Assembly (NCBI GenBank): GCA_025677815.1
Contig: JAIXMP010000001.1
Span: 2,108,001-2,172,000 of the forward strand
Direction of reading: 5' to 3'
DNA: 64,000 bases
DNA from: Phascolomyces articulosus
Lineage: Eukaryota; Mucoromycota; Mucoromycetes; Mucorales; Lichtheimiaceae
The notes beneath the pieces were generated by a model. It had not been told where the DNA came from. It worked only from the letters and a program-made list of their open reading frames with translations, and searched no databases. A program made the translations under genes and the position numbers. Each line of letters begins with the position of its first letter. The first letter of the stretch is position 1. Positions 36,802 to 49,800 of the stretch are shown here, in pieces.

Positions 36802-38289
36802 ATGTCTGACGATAATAAACAACAAGCTCTTGCTGAAAAGGATCTCGGCAATCAAGCCTATAAGAAACGTCAATTTGAAGACGCTTTGGCCCATTATGAA
36901 AAGGCTTGGTCTTTGGACGATACCAACATTTCCATTTTGACCAACAAAGCAGGTAAAGTGTATACACCTTTCATTGTTTGTGTATATATAAGTATATATA
37001 TACATGTCAAGAAAACTAATATCGAACACACCATTTAAATGTTGTCACTTTTCTTTTTTCATTAATACTCTTTTGTTTCTCCATCCAGCTGTTCTTTTTG
37101 AACAAGAAAAGTATGATGACTGTCTCAAGGTCTGCGAAGAAGCTGTTGAAAAGGGTAGAAGTGTTCGTGCTGATTACAAACTCATTGCACGGTAAGTCTA
37201 TCTCTGTAATACATAAAAAGCAGGGGTTAGGATTTGATTGTATGGATTTTTGATTTATATATATAAATATATCTCTTTTTACTAACTTGAGTGTAAAAAA
37301 ATTAGCGCTCTTCAACGTGCAGGAAATGCATCCGTCAAATTGGGTCAACTTGAAAAGGCCATCGAATTCTATGAAAAGTCATTGACTGAACATCGTACCT
37401 CAGACACATTAGAAAAACTTCGTGAAACTCAAAAACTTCAAAAGGAAAAGGAAAAGGCAGCTTACCATGACCCTGAATTGGCCGACAAGGCTCGTGAAGA
37501 AGGCAACAAGTTGTTCAAGGAACAAAACTGGCCTGGTGCTATTGAACAATACACTGAAGCCATTAAGCGAAATGACAAGGATGTTCGCCCCTATTCCAAC
37601 CGAGCTGCTTGTTATCTCAAATTAATGGCCGTCTATGAAGCTGAAAAGGACGCTAACAAGTGTATTGAATTGGATCCTACTTTTGGTAAGTGTTTTATTA
37701 TGTTGATCTACCAAGGAAGAGAAAATTATATCTATATAAAGGGAAACAAAAAACAAAAAACAAAAAAAAAAAAACTAGGAAAAAAAATTCATTCCATATA
37801 TTTTGATATTAGCTCGTGGTTATATCCGTAAGGCTGCTGTTGAATTTGCAAAGAAGGAATACCAAAAAGCAATTGATTTTCTTCAACAAGCTCAAGAAAA
37901 TGATAAGGAAGGCAAGGCTGCTCGTGAAATCAACCAACAATTGCAAAAGGCTTATGCTGCTATGAACCCTATGGCTGGTGCTGCGGCTGGAGGTGCCGGT
38001 GGTGAAGAATCTCAAGAAGAGGCTTTGAAGCGTGCTGCTCAAGATCCTGAAGTTCAAGTAAGTAACCGTTTTTTATACGATAATATCAAATCCAGTTTAA
38101 TATGTTATTGGAAAATATATATTGAACATCTTCTTTTTTTAATAGCGTATCCTCGGTGACCCAGTCATGCAACAAATTCTTCAACAAATGCAACAAGATC
38201 CCCAAGCTGCACAAGAACACTTGAAGAATCCTCAAGTAGCAAATAACATTCGTAAATTGATGAACGCCGGTATCTTACGAGTAGCATAA
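36802..38289 (+). CDS. STI1: Short STI1/Hop co-chaperone lacking TPR1-DP1 (340 aa, 5 exons)
   Basis: Exons 36802-36952, 37089-37191, 37306-37685, 37813-38057, 38146-38289; 1023 nt in frame. Residues 1-110 form TPR2A (KDLGNQAYKKRQFEDALAHY, with the carboxylate-clamp Lys/Asn positions). About 140-245 is TPR2B (REEGNKLFKEQNWPGAIEQY, RPYSNRAACYLKL, ARGYIRKAAVEFAKKEYQKA). About 285-338 is the DP2 domain (RILGDPVMQQILQQMQQDPQ). Canonical Sti1 has about 590 residues with an N-terminal TPR1-DP1 that binds Hsp70. Here the first methionine follows a T-rich leader and no TPR1 exons are seen upstream, so the gene encodes the short architecture, as known for nematode STI-1. It would link Hsp90 (TPR2A) and Hsp70 (TPR2B). 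Confidence 0.9.
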
Positions 38290-38851
38290 TAATAGTGAAT
38301 CATGATAATAATTTGGGCAGAATAATAAAAACATTTAAATAATTTGGGAAAAAAATAAGAAAGCGATGAGAGAGGGACCCTTGATCTATGTTAACATGAT
38401 AAATCTTATTATAATTATTGTAATATTATAATGAATGTACATCTCATGATGGATGAAAACAAACTTAGGATACTTTGTTTGTTTTAACATACAAATATAG
38501 TAAATCACTATTCACTATGCATTTAGTTGTACAACGGGCACATCATCGGATGGATTTGCCCCACTTCTCCTTTCCTTCGTTCAATAGTGGTATTACATTA
38601 TGAACTATTATATATAAGGTTTTTTTTAAATGCGTCAAGAGTGTTGATACTGGGTATCCTCAGGTGACTGTCAGTCCTCCCCTTTTTTTAAGGTCTTCTT
38701 TAATGTTAAAAAAAGTTTCTAAATAACCGCAGTAATAAACTATAGTCATAAAAGTTTTACAGACCTACAGACCCTTAAAATAAAGAAGCAAGTTTTCCTG
38801 CTGAAAGTAATTTTTTAATCTACTTTTTTACTCTTCTTTTAATGCTATCTC

Positions 38852-40486
38852 ATGTCATTGCTTAATTCATTACAAAGCCCAAAAAAACAATGGCTTGTAC
38901 CACTTTGCCTTGGTCAAATACTTTCATTATGCATCACAGGAACTAGTGTTGCATCGTCAGCATTATGGACATATCATTCTGTCAATATACCCTATACACA
39001 AAATTTTTGTACATATTTAGTATTGTTTACCATTCATACTTTACGACTCCATCATGCCAACAAAAACAACAACACCAATGACGATCTCGAGCCATTGCTA
39101 AATAAAAACAAGGCGTGGACTTGTACATATGTTTACTCTCTTTGTTATATTCTATTGAATTAATTTATTTGTATATACTAAAGCAGGACTAATATATAAC
39201 TTGTGTTAAAAAACATTTTCGTTAGTTTTTGGTTTTTCGTTTGCAGACGTTCAAGGTAAAAAAATATAAAAAAACTTGCGATGATTCACTTGACTCATAC
39301 TACTTTTTTTTTATATTAGCAAATATACTTGCTGTTCTCGCATTTAAAAGTACATCCGTTTTATCGGCATTGATTGTATCATCCTGGACGTTACCATGCA
39401 TTATGCTTCTTTCCACTTTATTTCTGGGGTATCGGTATCAATTCGGTCATTTTGGAGGTGTTGTCTTGTGTCTATTTGGACTATTTATGCTTATTTGGGC
39501 AGATACAATGGCAGATGAAGCATCTACAAGTAAGAAGAATGAAAGGAAAAGTTGGGAATGTATCATATGAATTTAATGCTAATCCTATATTATTTTTATC
39601 TCTAGGTAACCATAGTTGGATTGGTGATTTGATCTGTGTAAAGTATTATTGTTATCATTCTTTGTTACACATGTTGATGATGCATTTTAACTTATCTCTT
39701 ATTTTTCTCTCTCTAAATTTGACAGTTGACAAGTGCAACACTATATGCCATTAGTAATGTTACTGAAGAGTATCTTGTTCATCGTTGTACTACAGAAGAA
39801 TTCTTATCTCGAGCAGGATTTTGGGGTTCTATATTAAGTGGAATTCAAGCGTAAGTTTACAATATCTTACTTTTATTACAAAAATATATTTGCTATAAAA
39901 ATAGTTGAAAAATATATATTGAATTTATTGTATTTATTCATAGATTAATATTTGAGCATAATGAATGGATGACTATTGATTGGGGATGGAAAGTTGGTAA
40001 GTTGATATATATATATATATGTATATTATAACTAACGACTAGAGATGTTTCTAACAAAAAAAATGACACTGCATAGTTGCATTGATTATGGTCTATGTTG
40101 TGAGTTTATCATCCATGTATTCTCTTGGACCTTCTTTATATCGATTGTCCAATGCCACTTTTATTAGTATGAGTTTGATTACATCCAATTTTTATTCCTT
40201 ATTAGCCGGTCTTGTCTTTTTGGATGCAAAGGTATATAAATAGCCATGATCATATAGATGCTGAGTGCAAGTTTGCTTTCTGGTTTCTCAGCTTAATAAC
40301 AGCCATATTATACATATACTCATACATAACCATTAGATGCCAAAGTTCTATCCGATTGCTTATATTTTAGTCATTGGTGGTGTAACGATTTATAATTTGA
40401 CTAATCCCCCACGAACGAATCATAGTGAATACGAATCTATAAAGAATGACGATCCTGAAATTAATAGAAGCTATCTTTGCAAATAA
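38852..40486 (+). CDS. SLC35F-type (DUF914) solute transporter (341 aa, 8 exons)
   Basis: Exons 38852-39122, 39226-39255, 39320-39529, 39606-39637, 39726-39850, 39944-39996, 40077-40231, 40337-40486; 1026 nt in frame. Drug/metabolite-transporter fold with about ten helices. Landmarks: ADVQANILAVLAFK (SLC35F signature, equal to DVEANYLxVxAY), TSVLSALIVSSWTLPCIMLL, GHFGGVVLCLFGLFMLIWAD, LTSATLYAISNVTEEYLVH and MYSLGPSLYRLSNATFISMS. The last segments are YPIAYILVIGGVTIYNLTNP and a polar tail. Exon 2 is only 30 nt and carries the signature. Its acceptor and phase are clear, whereas the exon 1 donor (GTACAT at 39123) is the weakest site in the model. Substrate is unknown. Convergent with VPS1. Confidence 0.85.
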
Positions 40487-40820
40487 AAAAAAATATAGTT
40501 GATCATCGTTTATAATTAGTTATCACATTCAATCCGTATATGTATATACTTATACTCATATAATAAATAATAGATTCTAATTTTATTCTGTATCATCGAT
40601 AAATATACACTTTAAAGTTATATATGAATCTATGATATATACTGCATGAACCAAAGAGGAAATAAAAATATATCTTTTTTAGAGAGAACCACTATAACCA
40701 ATATACAGAAAATGATAAAATGTGGTTTTGTTTCCTAGAAGCATTTTTTTTTTATTCAGCTCATCAAATATGGGGGATAGAAAGATAGAAAATTTCAAAC
40801 TGGGTTGTGAGACGGGGGTA

Positions 40821-43800
40821 TTAAACAGAACCAACAATTTCATCAGCTTTTTGTAATGCCTGTTATAGAGAAAAGCTCATATATTAATTATCCAATGTGT
40901 AGAAAATCCTTTAATATCATTTTTTCGTCCCTTCTTAAATATATAACTCCATTACCTCAATCATCTTTTTGCATTCCTGTCGACGTTCTTTGGTATAATC
41001 TGATTCTTGTAATAGATCATCCAAGACCTCAGCCTTATATAATTCAGACAGTAATTCACGTTGAAGTTCCTCTTTTGCATGTGTAACAAGATTTAACATG
41101 ATAGCCTTAGGTACCATATCCACCATGGTCCGTTTTACAATGTTGTAGTAGGATTGAATAAGAAGTTCTGATCAATGTAAAGCATATATCATTAACGGCT
41201 TTTTCCAAAAACAACATATGATGCAAGAGTAATAGTACTAAAAGATGCCAATCACAACTTACTGATAACTTCTGTCTCCATGTATTCCCGTTCTGACAAA
41301 GCACCTGTTGCTTTCAATGTTGATGGTGGCTAATGATAAAAAATAAAAATAGAAGTGATTCCAATATGAATACATGTATAAACGAAAGAAGTGAAGGCCA
41401 TAATTCAATAAATTTATTACCGCATCCATTGAAGCGTTTTGTTTCTTGGCCTTTTTTGATCCAGCAAAGAAACTTCCAAAGAAGGATCCACTTTGATCAC
41501 TATCTACACTAGTAGAACTTGAATTTGTTGTTTGAAGTGCTGCTAAATGCTGTTGTTGGGGTGTTTGTTGTGGTTGATGTTGTTGATGTCTACCTCCTTT
41601 TCCAGTACTCTCTGGTCCAGCAGGTTGTGGTGGTTTGGGATGAAGCTGTTCATTCACAATAGCAATCGCTTGATGACCATTAAGGAAATCTGGGTGTGCT
41701 GTGTTAATATAGCATGCTTCCATTCTATATATGTTATCAATAAATAAATGAGTGATGATGCAAATTAAACTTTGCTTTTAAAATATTGTTTTTTTGGAGG
41801 AGAAAGAGTGTGGATAGATATTTCGACTTACGCAACAAGATCAGATACCAATTTGTTGGTAGGTGTAAGTGCCTTTTTGAAAAATGCTAGTACAACATGA
41901 TAGAACTTATCCTTCAGGGCTGGAAATCGTTTAAAGAACTAATCATACACACCAAATTAGTACATGAATATACAATTGATGAATCTGATTATCCAAAGAA
42001 AAACTCCTGTCCATTTACTTGTTCCCGACTTCTTTTAAAAATATTTACCTGTTTATTCAACAACTGTCCCAAAATTCTCACCAGTTCCTCATATACCATT
42101 GTAATACATTTGATACTTGGATCTTCCAAGCGCTTGATTTGTTTTTTAATAATTACTTCAAAAGCAGTTGTTGCTACAAACAAAGCGGGTGATGATCCCT
42201 AAAATGGAAATATTGGGGGGATGATAAGCAAATCAAGAAAGTGGGACGTTCAATTGCTATAAATATATTCCTTATAATATTGTTTTACTTACAGAAGAAT
42301 TGTATAAAATAGTTCGTATATCAGCATCCTTGATCTGCTCGAGTGGATCGACCTGTTTTACGCCATTGGCGTATAATTCGTGGAACACAAAACTAATACG
42401 TGCCCCACCTGAAAGTTCATAACTCGATAAATCATTTGAATTACCATCAATAATAGTTCTGAATTCAGTACAAAATTCGGTAATGATATTCAAGACCAAG
42501 CTTGCTTGATTGTCATTCAAAGGATCACCCAATTGTAATAATTCTTGTTGATACTTTGCAAGAGCATTTTGAATTTTGGCTTTGATTTCTGGTAATGTAT
42601 TTTTGATGTGGTGCATCAAAATCTATATAATCATACCATTTCCCCCACCATATCTTAGAATATATATATTTGAACATATTTTTTTTTAAAAAAAAAATAA
42701 TAATAATAAAAACCAAAAGAAAGAAACAATGACTGTACCATGTTTAATTTACGGGCCAAAAATGGTGTACCACAGTATTGAGCCTTGCTTCTATAAGAAG
42801 GATGGTTCTCAAAGAAATCTCTTTCAGCTTCCAAGGCTTTGGAGATCGACTTGTTATTTTCAATATCCCGTTGGCCACGATTAATCACAGGGACATAACC
42901 TTAAAAATAATGAAACAAGTAAATTGCGTTAGACATACTGAAATAAACGAAATTTATCACTTTTATTCATTCGCTGACCCATCTTCCACCTTTTTTGCTA
43001 TTTTCCTTTTATTTACCTAATCGAAGTGGGATCATACGACCTGCTAATATATCAATCACATCTGTTCCTTGGTCCATCAAATCCACTTTGGTAAGCACAC
43101 CAATTGTTCGTAATCCTTCTGGATCTACCTCCCGAGCCAACTTTAAACCATCTGAATTGGCCAAATCAGTATTTGCAGCGGTGACAGCAAGAATAATAGC
43201 ATTGGGTTTTGTGATGTATTTCAAGATCATATCACGAATTTGTTTTTCAATATCTTTAGGTTGATCACCCACTGGAACCTATAACAACAGTATAACCACG
43301 TTTTGTATTATTATGAAAGATTGAATCATAATAATGAGCTCTCGATTCTTTTCCTCTCCCTTACCCCCCTTTTTTTGTCTATTCCGCAACCTTATGATCC
43401 TTTTATACCTTTGTCAGACCAGGTAAATCTACCATGGTCAATGTCAGTACGTTGGGTGAGAACACTCTGAGATTGATAGGTTGGGGTGAGATACCTTTTT
43501 TATATGTAAGTAAAACAGAATATTCATAAGACAAAGAAAAAGAGAGAGCTGATGAGATCTTATTTCTTAAAAATAAACAATGTTATACCTAAGTTCTTGC
43601 CAGTTTTAAGTTCAGTGTCTCGAACAATCTCTTCACGGATCTTGTCAAACTCATAAAACTTTTGTCCCGGAAGATGAAGAAATTCACCCCATTCATTTTT
43701 ATCTTTATCTGAATTATCCGTACTGGAAGGTCTGTTAATGAGTTGTAGAATCTATATATTCATTTCATTTAGTTTTTACTTTTTTTTTTTTTTTTTTTTT

Positions 43801-44166
43801 GAAAAATAGCATTTTGAAGTCTTATCTCTTTTTCCCTTTCCCCCCTTTCTATTATTTACCAAAGGGCGACGAGTAACAATACCAGAACCTCTTGGTAAAA
43901 AGTCGCGTCCCACTATATTTTCCAAGACGGAACTTTTGCCACTTGATTGTGAACCAATGACCGTGATTTGAGGTAGATCAACAGGATTATGCACACCCAC
44001 TGTGGCAAACGCATCCTGAAGTTTATTGACTACAATATATTAATGAGTAAAAGGTTTTCCCTCCCCCCTTTCTTCTCAATAATCAAAGGAACTGGATTCC
44101 ACAAAGTAGAGATGGAAAGAAAAAAAAAGAGCTGTATATACCAGTTTTAATGAGTTGACTATCCAT
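40821..44166 (-). CDS. VPS1: Dynamin-related GTPase Vps1 (691 aa, 13 exons)
   Basis: Exons: 44166-44142, 44029-43860, 43751-43589, 43494-43409, 43278-43017, 42899-42739, 42622-42293, 42198-42049, 41938-41832, 41724-41421, 41329-41263, 41167-40956, 40859-40821; 2076 nt in frame, close to yeast Vps1 (704). GTPase motifs: P-loop GSQSSGKSS (34-42), switch I region GIVTRRPL, G3 DLPGLTK, G4 TKVDLMD. The stalk follows, then a Gln/His-rich insert B ([13 protein letters not shown]) and [17 protein letters not shown], typical of Vps1. The GED ends [10 protein letters not shown]. It acts in vacuolar/endosomal sorting, peroxisome fission and actin-linked scission. FFGSFF before a Pro-Pro-Ser-Thr-Leu-Lys-Ala-Thr-Gly GED start separates it from Dnm1. 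Confidence 0.95.
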
Positions 44167-45660
44167 ACTATATAAATATGCGTGGTTTTAGTAGAAGTGA
44201 AAGGATGATGCAAAAGAAGGGAATATGCGTGTCTCTATCTAAGCTTTGGTTTCGGAGTTTTTTGCTGCATATTTGTTCATGTCAGTGTGAAAAATATTCG
44301 AGGTTACCTGCATCCAAGGAAATGCAGCACCTTGTCCGCTACAACCCACTTATCTTTTTTTGTTTAAATTACTGGAACCCAGAAATATATATTAAATCCT
44401 TAAACTATATTTGATATTATTTACACTGTGTCAAATATTATAAGATAAGCACCGAATATAATATAGAATTTAAAGTATCTCTGTCAGCTTTGCTTTTGAT
44501 CATAGTTTCCATTCCTCATACGTAGCCAAGTGCAATTTTCAACATAGATGTTTTAAATAAATGTCATCATATAACAATGATAATAATACAAGTAATAATT
44601 AATTTATAATACGTATGCAAAGAATGGTAACTCTATTCAATATTATACACTAAATGTGATATTTCAAAAGTATATAACATACGCTGATTTGAACGGAGCG
44701 TTGAACCATATTAGGCAACATCTTATACATATTCGCCAGTAGATTATTGATTAAAAATAACAGCAAGACCTGGTCAATTAAGGCAGTCTAAATCAGTGGT
44801 ACATGCCCCTTCCTTCGAATAACTTCCACTTATCATGGTGGTAGCAATAATAGTCACAGAAAGCAAGGCATTATTATGGGGAGAAACTTAAATCATTATT
44901 TCAATTCAAAAGCTAATATTATAAATTAATAACAAAAAAAAGTCAATGTAATAAGTGGTAGCACGCTTGTATGATATAAACTTTTTATAGTACATACTAA
45001 CAATGTGGTAAACAAAATGAAAAAGATAGAAACATAAATAATTTAGTGATTTTGTTCTTTAAATATCTTATGGATAAACATTTAGATTTACCGCATTCAG
45101 AGACTGATATATTTTAATAAATAAGAGGACTATGTGCTTCTTGTTAGTTTGTGGGTAATAGTAATCCATTATTCTTTTTATTCACTCATTAGACAGCTCT
45201 TATACCATTATATATTAGCTGCACGTTAATGGAATTGTTGCCTGGAGCTTACTATATTTAGAAATCTACACGAACAATTTTTTGGTTAACATTTCCTTTC
45301 AAAGGAACAATTTAATTTACCTTTGTTTTAAGGTATGCACATCATCATATCACCACCTCCTATTACAGTTATACAAGTATCGTTTCTTCGTAATCTTTTC
45401 TTTTGTTGGATAAGATAATAATTAAGGCTTACTTTGGAAACTCAATAGCCCAAGATTTACCTCAGAAGAAATAAAGTAGGAGATACAGGATAGTACTCTA
45501 TTGAACTATCCATCTTTACAGGTGTTTATATATAATAAACCACAATACGAAGTAATGTAAAGCAAGGCATTTTCCTCCTTTGCTTATTAAAAAGGTGATT
45601 AATATGTTGTTTATGTTTGTCACTCGATTTCAAACCAATATGCGTACTATTATGAGATAA
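44167..45660. other. Intergenic, VPS1 promoter side
   Basis: AT-rich with no supported gene. A 78-codon frame at 44178-44414 has no recognisable motif and overlaps the probable VPS1 promoter. Confidence 0.45.
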
Positions 45661-46117
45661 GAAAGCTTTGGGTCTGTTGCGCTATCTCGAAATTAAAGGA
45701 CGTAGATGATGTAGATGATGTTGTTGCTCAGACAAATGATACTACTTATGGCCTTGCACCAACTTCTCATATTTCAAACATCACTAGCGCAATTACCATT
45801 CCCAATGCTCTTAAGGCAGGTTCAGTGTGTAAGTATATGATATAATAAACCATATGGATAGTGGTTTCAGATCATATGATGATTGTTTTGGAGTTACGCT
45901 GATAAAATATATTATATCCTGCATGGTTTTTAGTATCTTAGGGGTCAACTGCTATAACGTTGTCGCTGAAAATAGTCCATTCGATGGATACAATCAAAGT
46001 GGTTTCGGAAGAGAGAGTGGGGATTATTTCTCACAAAACTATACTCGAGATAAAGATATTAAGATTAACAATACTGTAACAGTATTAAATTATTTTTACA
46101 AATCAAGATATTTCTAA
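45661..46117 (+). pseudogene. Aldehyde dehydrogenase C-terminal relic
   Basis: Starts ESFGSVALS, a decayed E(V/I)FGPVVALS motif, then shifts frame by one base into KLKDVDDVDDVVAQTNDTTY and GLAPTSHISNITSAI...NALKAGSV. A preserved intron (GTAAGT at about 45829 to an AG at 45941-45942) joins to WVNCYNVV, then FDGYNQSGFGRESGDYFSQN and YTRDKDIKI before a stop. Compare family motifs NDTTYGLAAA, AGTVWVNCYN and FGGYKESGIGRELG. The N-terminal two thirds, including NAD binding and the catalytic Cys, are missing. The frameshift and the F-D-G-Y/N-Q changes mark a dead fragment. Confidence 0.82.
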
Positions 46118-46711
46118 TCTAAAGCCAGATCCAAACAAAATGCTTAATATCTAAATAAAGAAATAACAACAATGATACGAGTAAGTTAGTAAACGATTAT
46201 AAAGTAACCACAATGACACTCCTCTTTGATCTGATTCTCAATAAATTATTAAATGTATAATAACTTACCATATAAGCAAATTGTAAGGTCCTGGCCAGAA
46301 GAAATATCTTGACATGTAAAAAAAAAATGATTTGTATTGGTATTATTGTTTGGTAATTGATGTATATAATAAACGAAGATTTAATGCTTACCATGTAAGT
46401 ATAGAGGATGCTTCCTGCCGATGGCCACACCCCCCATAATTCATCAGCATATGACCATACTTGTACTGAGCAACTACAAGGCTTTTTTTACAATAGAAAA
46501 CCTTGCAGGAACTCCAAGCAAATGGTCGTTGATGAAAAATGAGAGGAACCATCCCAGGGCACCCGGAAGACCGTTGTCGAGGACAATGGAACTATAAAAT
46601 AAAGAAACAGTTCGTCATAACATATTAGATATATATACATTAAAGTTTAACATTGAATTCCAACGCTACCCGCAAAAGAGAAACAGTAGTAATTACACTT
46701 CATGCCTGTGT

Positions 46712-46810
46712 GCTTGTGCTTGTGTGTGTGTGTTTGTGTGTGTGTGAGAGAGAGAGAGAGAGCTTGAGAGAGAGCTTGAGAGAGAGTACTTGTGAGAGTG
46801 CTTGTGCTTG
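46712..46810 (+). repeat. Compound TG / AG microsatellite
   Basis: A TG-rich run passes into AG repeats with interspersed CTTG units (agagcttgag repeated), then TGTG again. A simple-sequence tract likely to vary in length between isolates, with no coding role seen. Confidence 0.85.
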
Positions 46811-49800
46811 TATGTGAAAGATTTGATGGAGAAAAAAAAAAGAAAAATTATTCACTCCTTTTATAGTTGTTTTTTTGGACCCAATCTTATTGCTGGTTCT
46901 TTGTTGTCTATAAACATAATATCAATTCTTTCTGTAACTGACGACTTTTTATTTTTCCCAATAACAACTTCCTCAAAACAAAGAAATGATTCTTTGTTTT
47001 CCTGTATTAAACTTAATTTTAGCACCATAAGAAATAATTAACCCGAATAGTCCGATGAATGCATGAAAAAATGCAAGTTCATCAGGAATAATTTCATTTT
47101 AATAGAATACCTCTTTATGCTATTTACAAACCATTGTGCGTATACGAACAATCATGATAATGTCATGATAGCTACTATTTTTATTATATTCTGCTATGTT
47201 AATGGAATAATATAGTGACCTTTGTTTTTCTATCTTTCAAATACAAAATCACAAGAAAAGAGGTTGTGTAAAAAAAAGTATTTCATTTAACAATAACGAG
47301 TGAAAACCATCATCTAGGTATATGTATCAAGGTTTATTTTACCAGAAAAAAACCTGATTTAACCTATTTTGCCAGGATTATTTAATTCTTTGATGAAAGA
47401 AAAAGCCTGTCTCTATTACCCCAAATTTCAGAAAAAAAAAGAAATAGTTGACCACTTTTCATTTTTTGTGATTTAAGTTCTGGAGGCGATTAACCGAGTT
47501 CAGAGTCAATAATGTTATGTAGTTTAGATCTTCAATGTATACACAAATTCTTCAGTAGGGGCTCATGTCATTGCCTTTATTATGTACTATATATAGTATT
47601 TGATCATTTTGTTTTATTCTTCTTATTTATATTGATATCAACAACAAAACAATAATCAGCATTTCATTAAAAAAATGGTTTTTCTGGACAACCAAAATAT
47701 TGAATGTTTGCACTCAGGAAGGAAATTTGTTAAATATTCATATTCATTCTGGTAATTTCAATACAATTGGTCCAAACAGATATATTACCACGCACCCCCA
47801 TAACTAGTTACAAATACATGAACTAGATTTAACAAGTTTCTTTTCCGTAGTGTTATGTTTTTTCATTATTTTTTTATATAGGCCAAAGCATCATAACTTT
47901 TTAAATAGCAACATCATTCCATAATTATATATTACTTACTAGTATGACGATATGCATTTTTTTTTGATAAAAATATATATATCGTTTTGCATCTATTATT
48001 ACTACTTCTTTTTTTATATTTACTGTGTGGTAATTTTCTTATATGAACTTGCCAAAAAAGTACAATATTGGGGTTTATATTTTCTTCATAACCATTTGAA
48101 TTAAAAGTACTCTTTTTCTTCCAGATAAATAAATAAATATTACTAACTCATTTATGCCAGTGTGCTGATGACTTGTCATCGAAAAGAAACCAAAATATAC
48201 AAAATCTAGAGCTTTCTTGTTACGTATTTCTCTGATTTTATGCAAGCTTATGTTTCCGTAGTTTTTATTATGCATGAAAAAGAAACCGTTGTGGTGAAGA
48301 CAGTAATAATTACATTTATTGACAATAATATATTTATAGAAGTAACCTATGAATACTACTGCGAGTATATCCTAGTTGTAGATACCATGACTAACGTAAA
48401 ATTGATATAAACATGCTTGAAAAAAAACATAATAAAAGAGCATTAGTACAAACCTTTATCACAAAAACAAGAAAATAAAAAATTGGGTTTGGTGTCTGTA
48501 AGGAAGGCGTGAAGATGAAACTTTGGAGTCCTTAAGCGAAAATCTTGATATCCTTAATAAATACCATTACCTCGATTTCAGTATTCTTAACTCACCTTCC
48601 TAAATTAGAAATGTTCTGAGTTAAAACAGCCAATCATCTGGCAGAGAAGGTCCAATTATTACCAAAAAGAATAAAATGAGTTAGCATACTGGAAACCCTT
48701 TTTTGTAAATTCAACATGTACTTTGGTAATTTGTTTTGCAGCAATAAAAAAACGTTATGGAATATTCAGTTACTAATTATTTATAATTATATATTGAGTC
48801 TTGATATATGGTTATTTTCTAAATGAACGTATTGTTCTTTTTATTTAATATCAGGCTGTGTTATTTCATTATTACTTATCATGGATGTGTAAAGTACTGG
48901 TACAAGAAGCAAGGCGTAGCCTTGAAACAAATACAAACATGCAGATAGTCTCTTAATATCTACCTCAATGATGCTTTTAAAAGCATGATATAGGATATTT
49001 TATCTATTCTTTATGTATATTGCCCTGGACTGGTAGTACAGTATTCTCTGAACAAGTGGCTCCTGGTACGTAGAGAATTTATTTACAATTTTCCAAAACA
49101 AGTGGTATGATAATAATATTAACTGGAAATCTCACTCAGTAATTGTTCATCCTTCTCTTGCCATTAAATTTGTTCAACTTACATAATATACAATTTACAC
49201 AAAATCAGGCTAGATAGCTTTGCATGCTCTACTATATTATTGATAGGACAATCAGAATTACACTGTTGTTGCATTAAGTTTTGAATGCTGCATAGTACAT
49301 CACACAAAAACTTACTAATTCTTTTCAATAGCAAAGAAAATAATGATGTAATCAGCACTTTGTAAAAAATACTTCAACTAGAATAAGATAGGTATATCAC
49401 AATATTTACTAACATCCGGTTATCCATGACGAACGTCTGCTGGAAATAATAATAGTAACGAATAGCTTAGAGAGTTTACATCTATTATTTGAACCAACAC
49501 ATAGGACCGTTATGAGTATATGTTGTATTATGATCTGTTGGTTTGGTTTCCAAATTATCCCGGTGAATGACATATCTTTCTTTCAGTGATATGGTAATAA
49601 TGACAGAGGAGCGAGACACTTAATACCTTGTCACAAACACAAACGGAACCAGTATATATTTATAAATATCTGTATAAAATACTTGAAAAAATATACTCAA
49701 AGTTTTTTATTCACCATATAAAACTCATTGGAATAGATGTCTAATAGCCTTCTTTAAAGAACCTCGGGTACCTTTTCCTATAATAATGCATAATGATATC

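Noticed and set aside
48075..48275. 66-codon frame in the gene desert
   Set aside because: Lys/Ile/Phe-rich with no motif; typical of AT-rich non-coding DNA.
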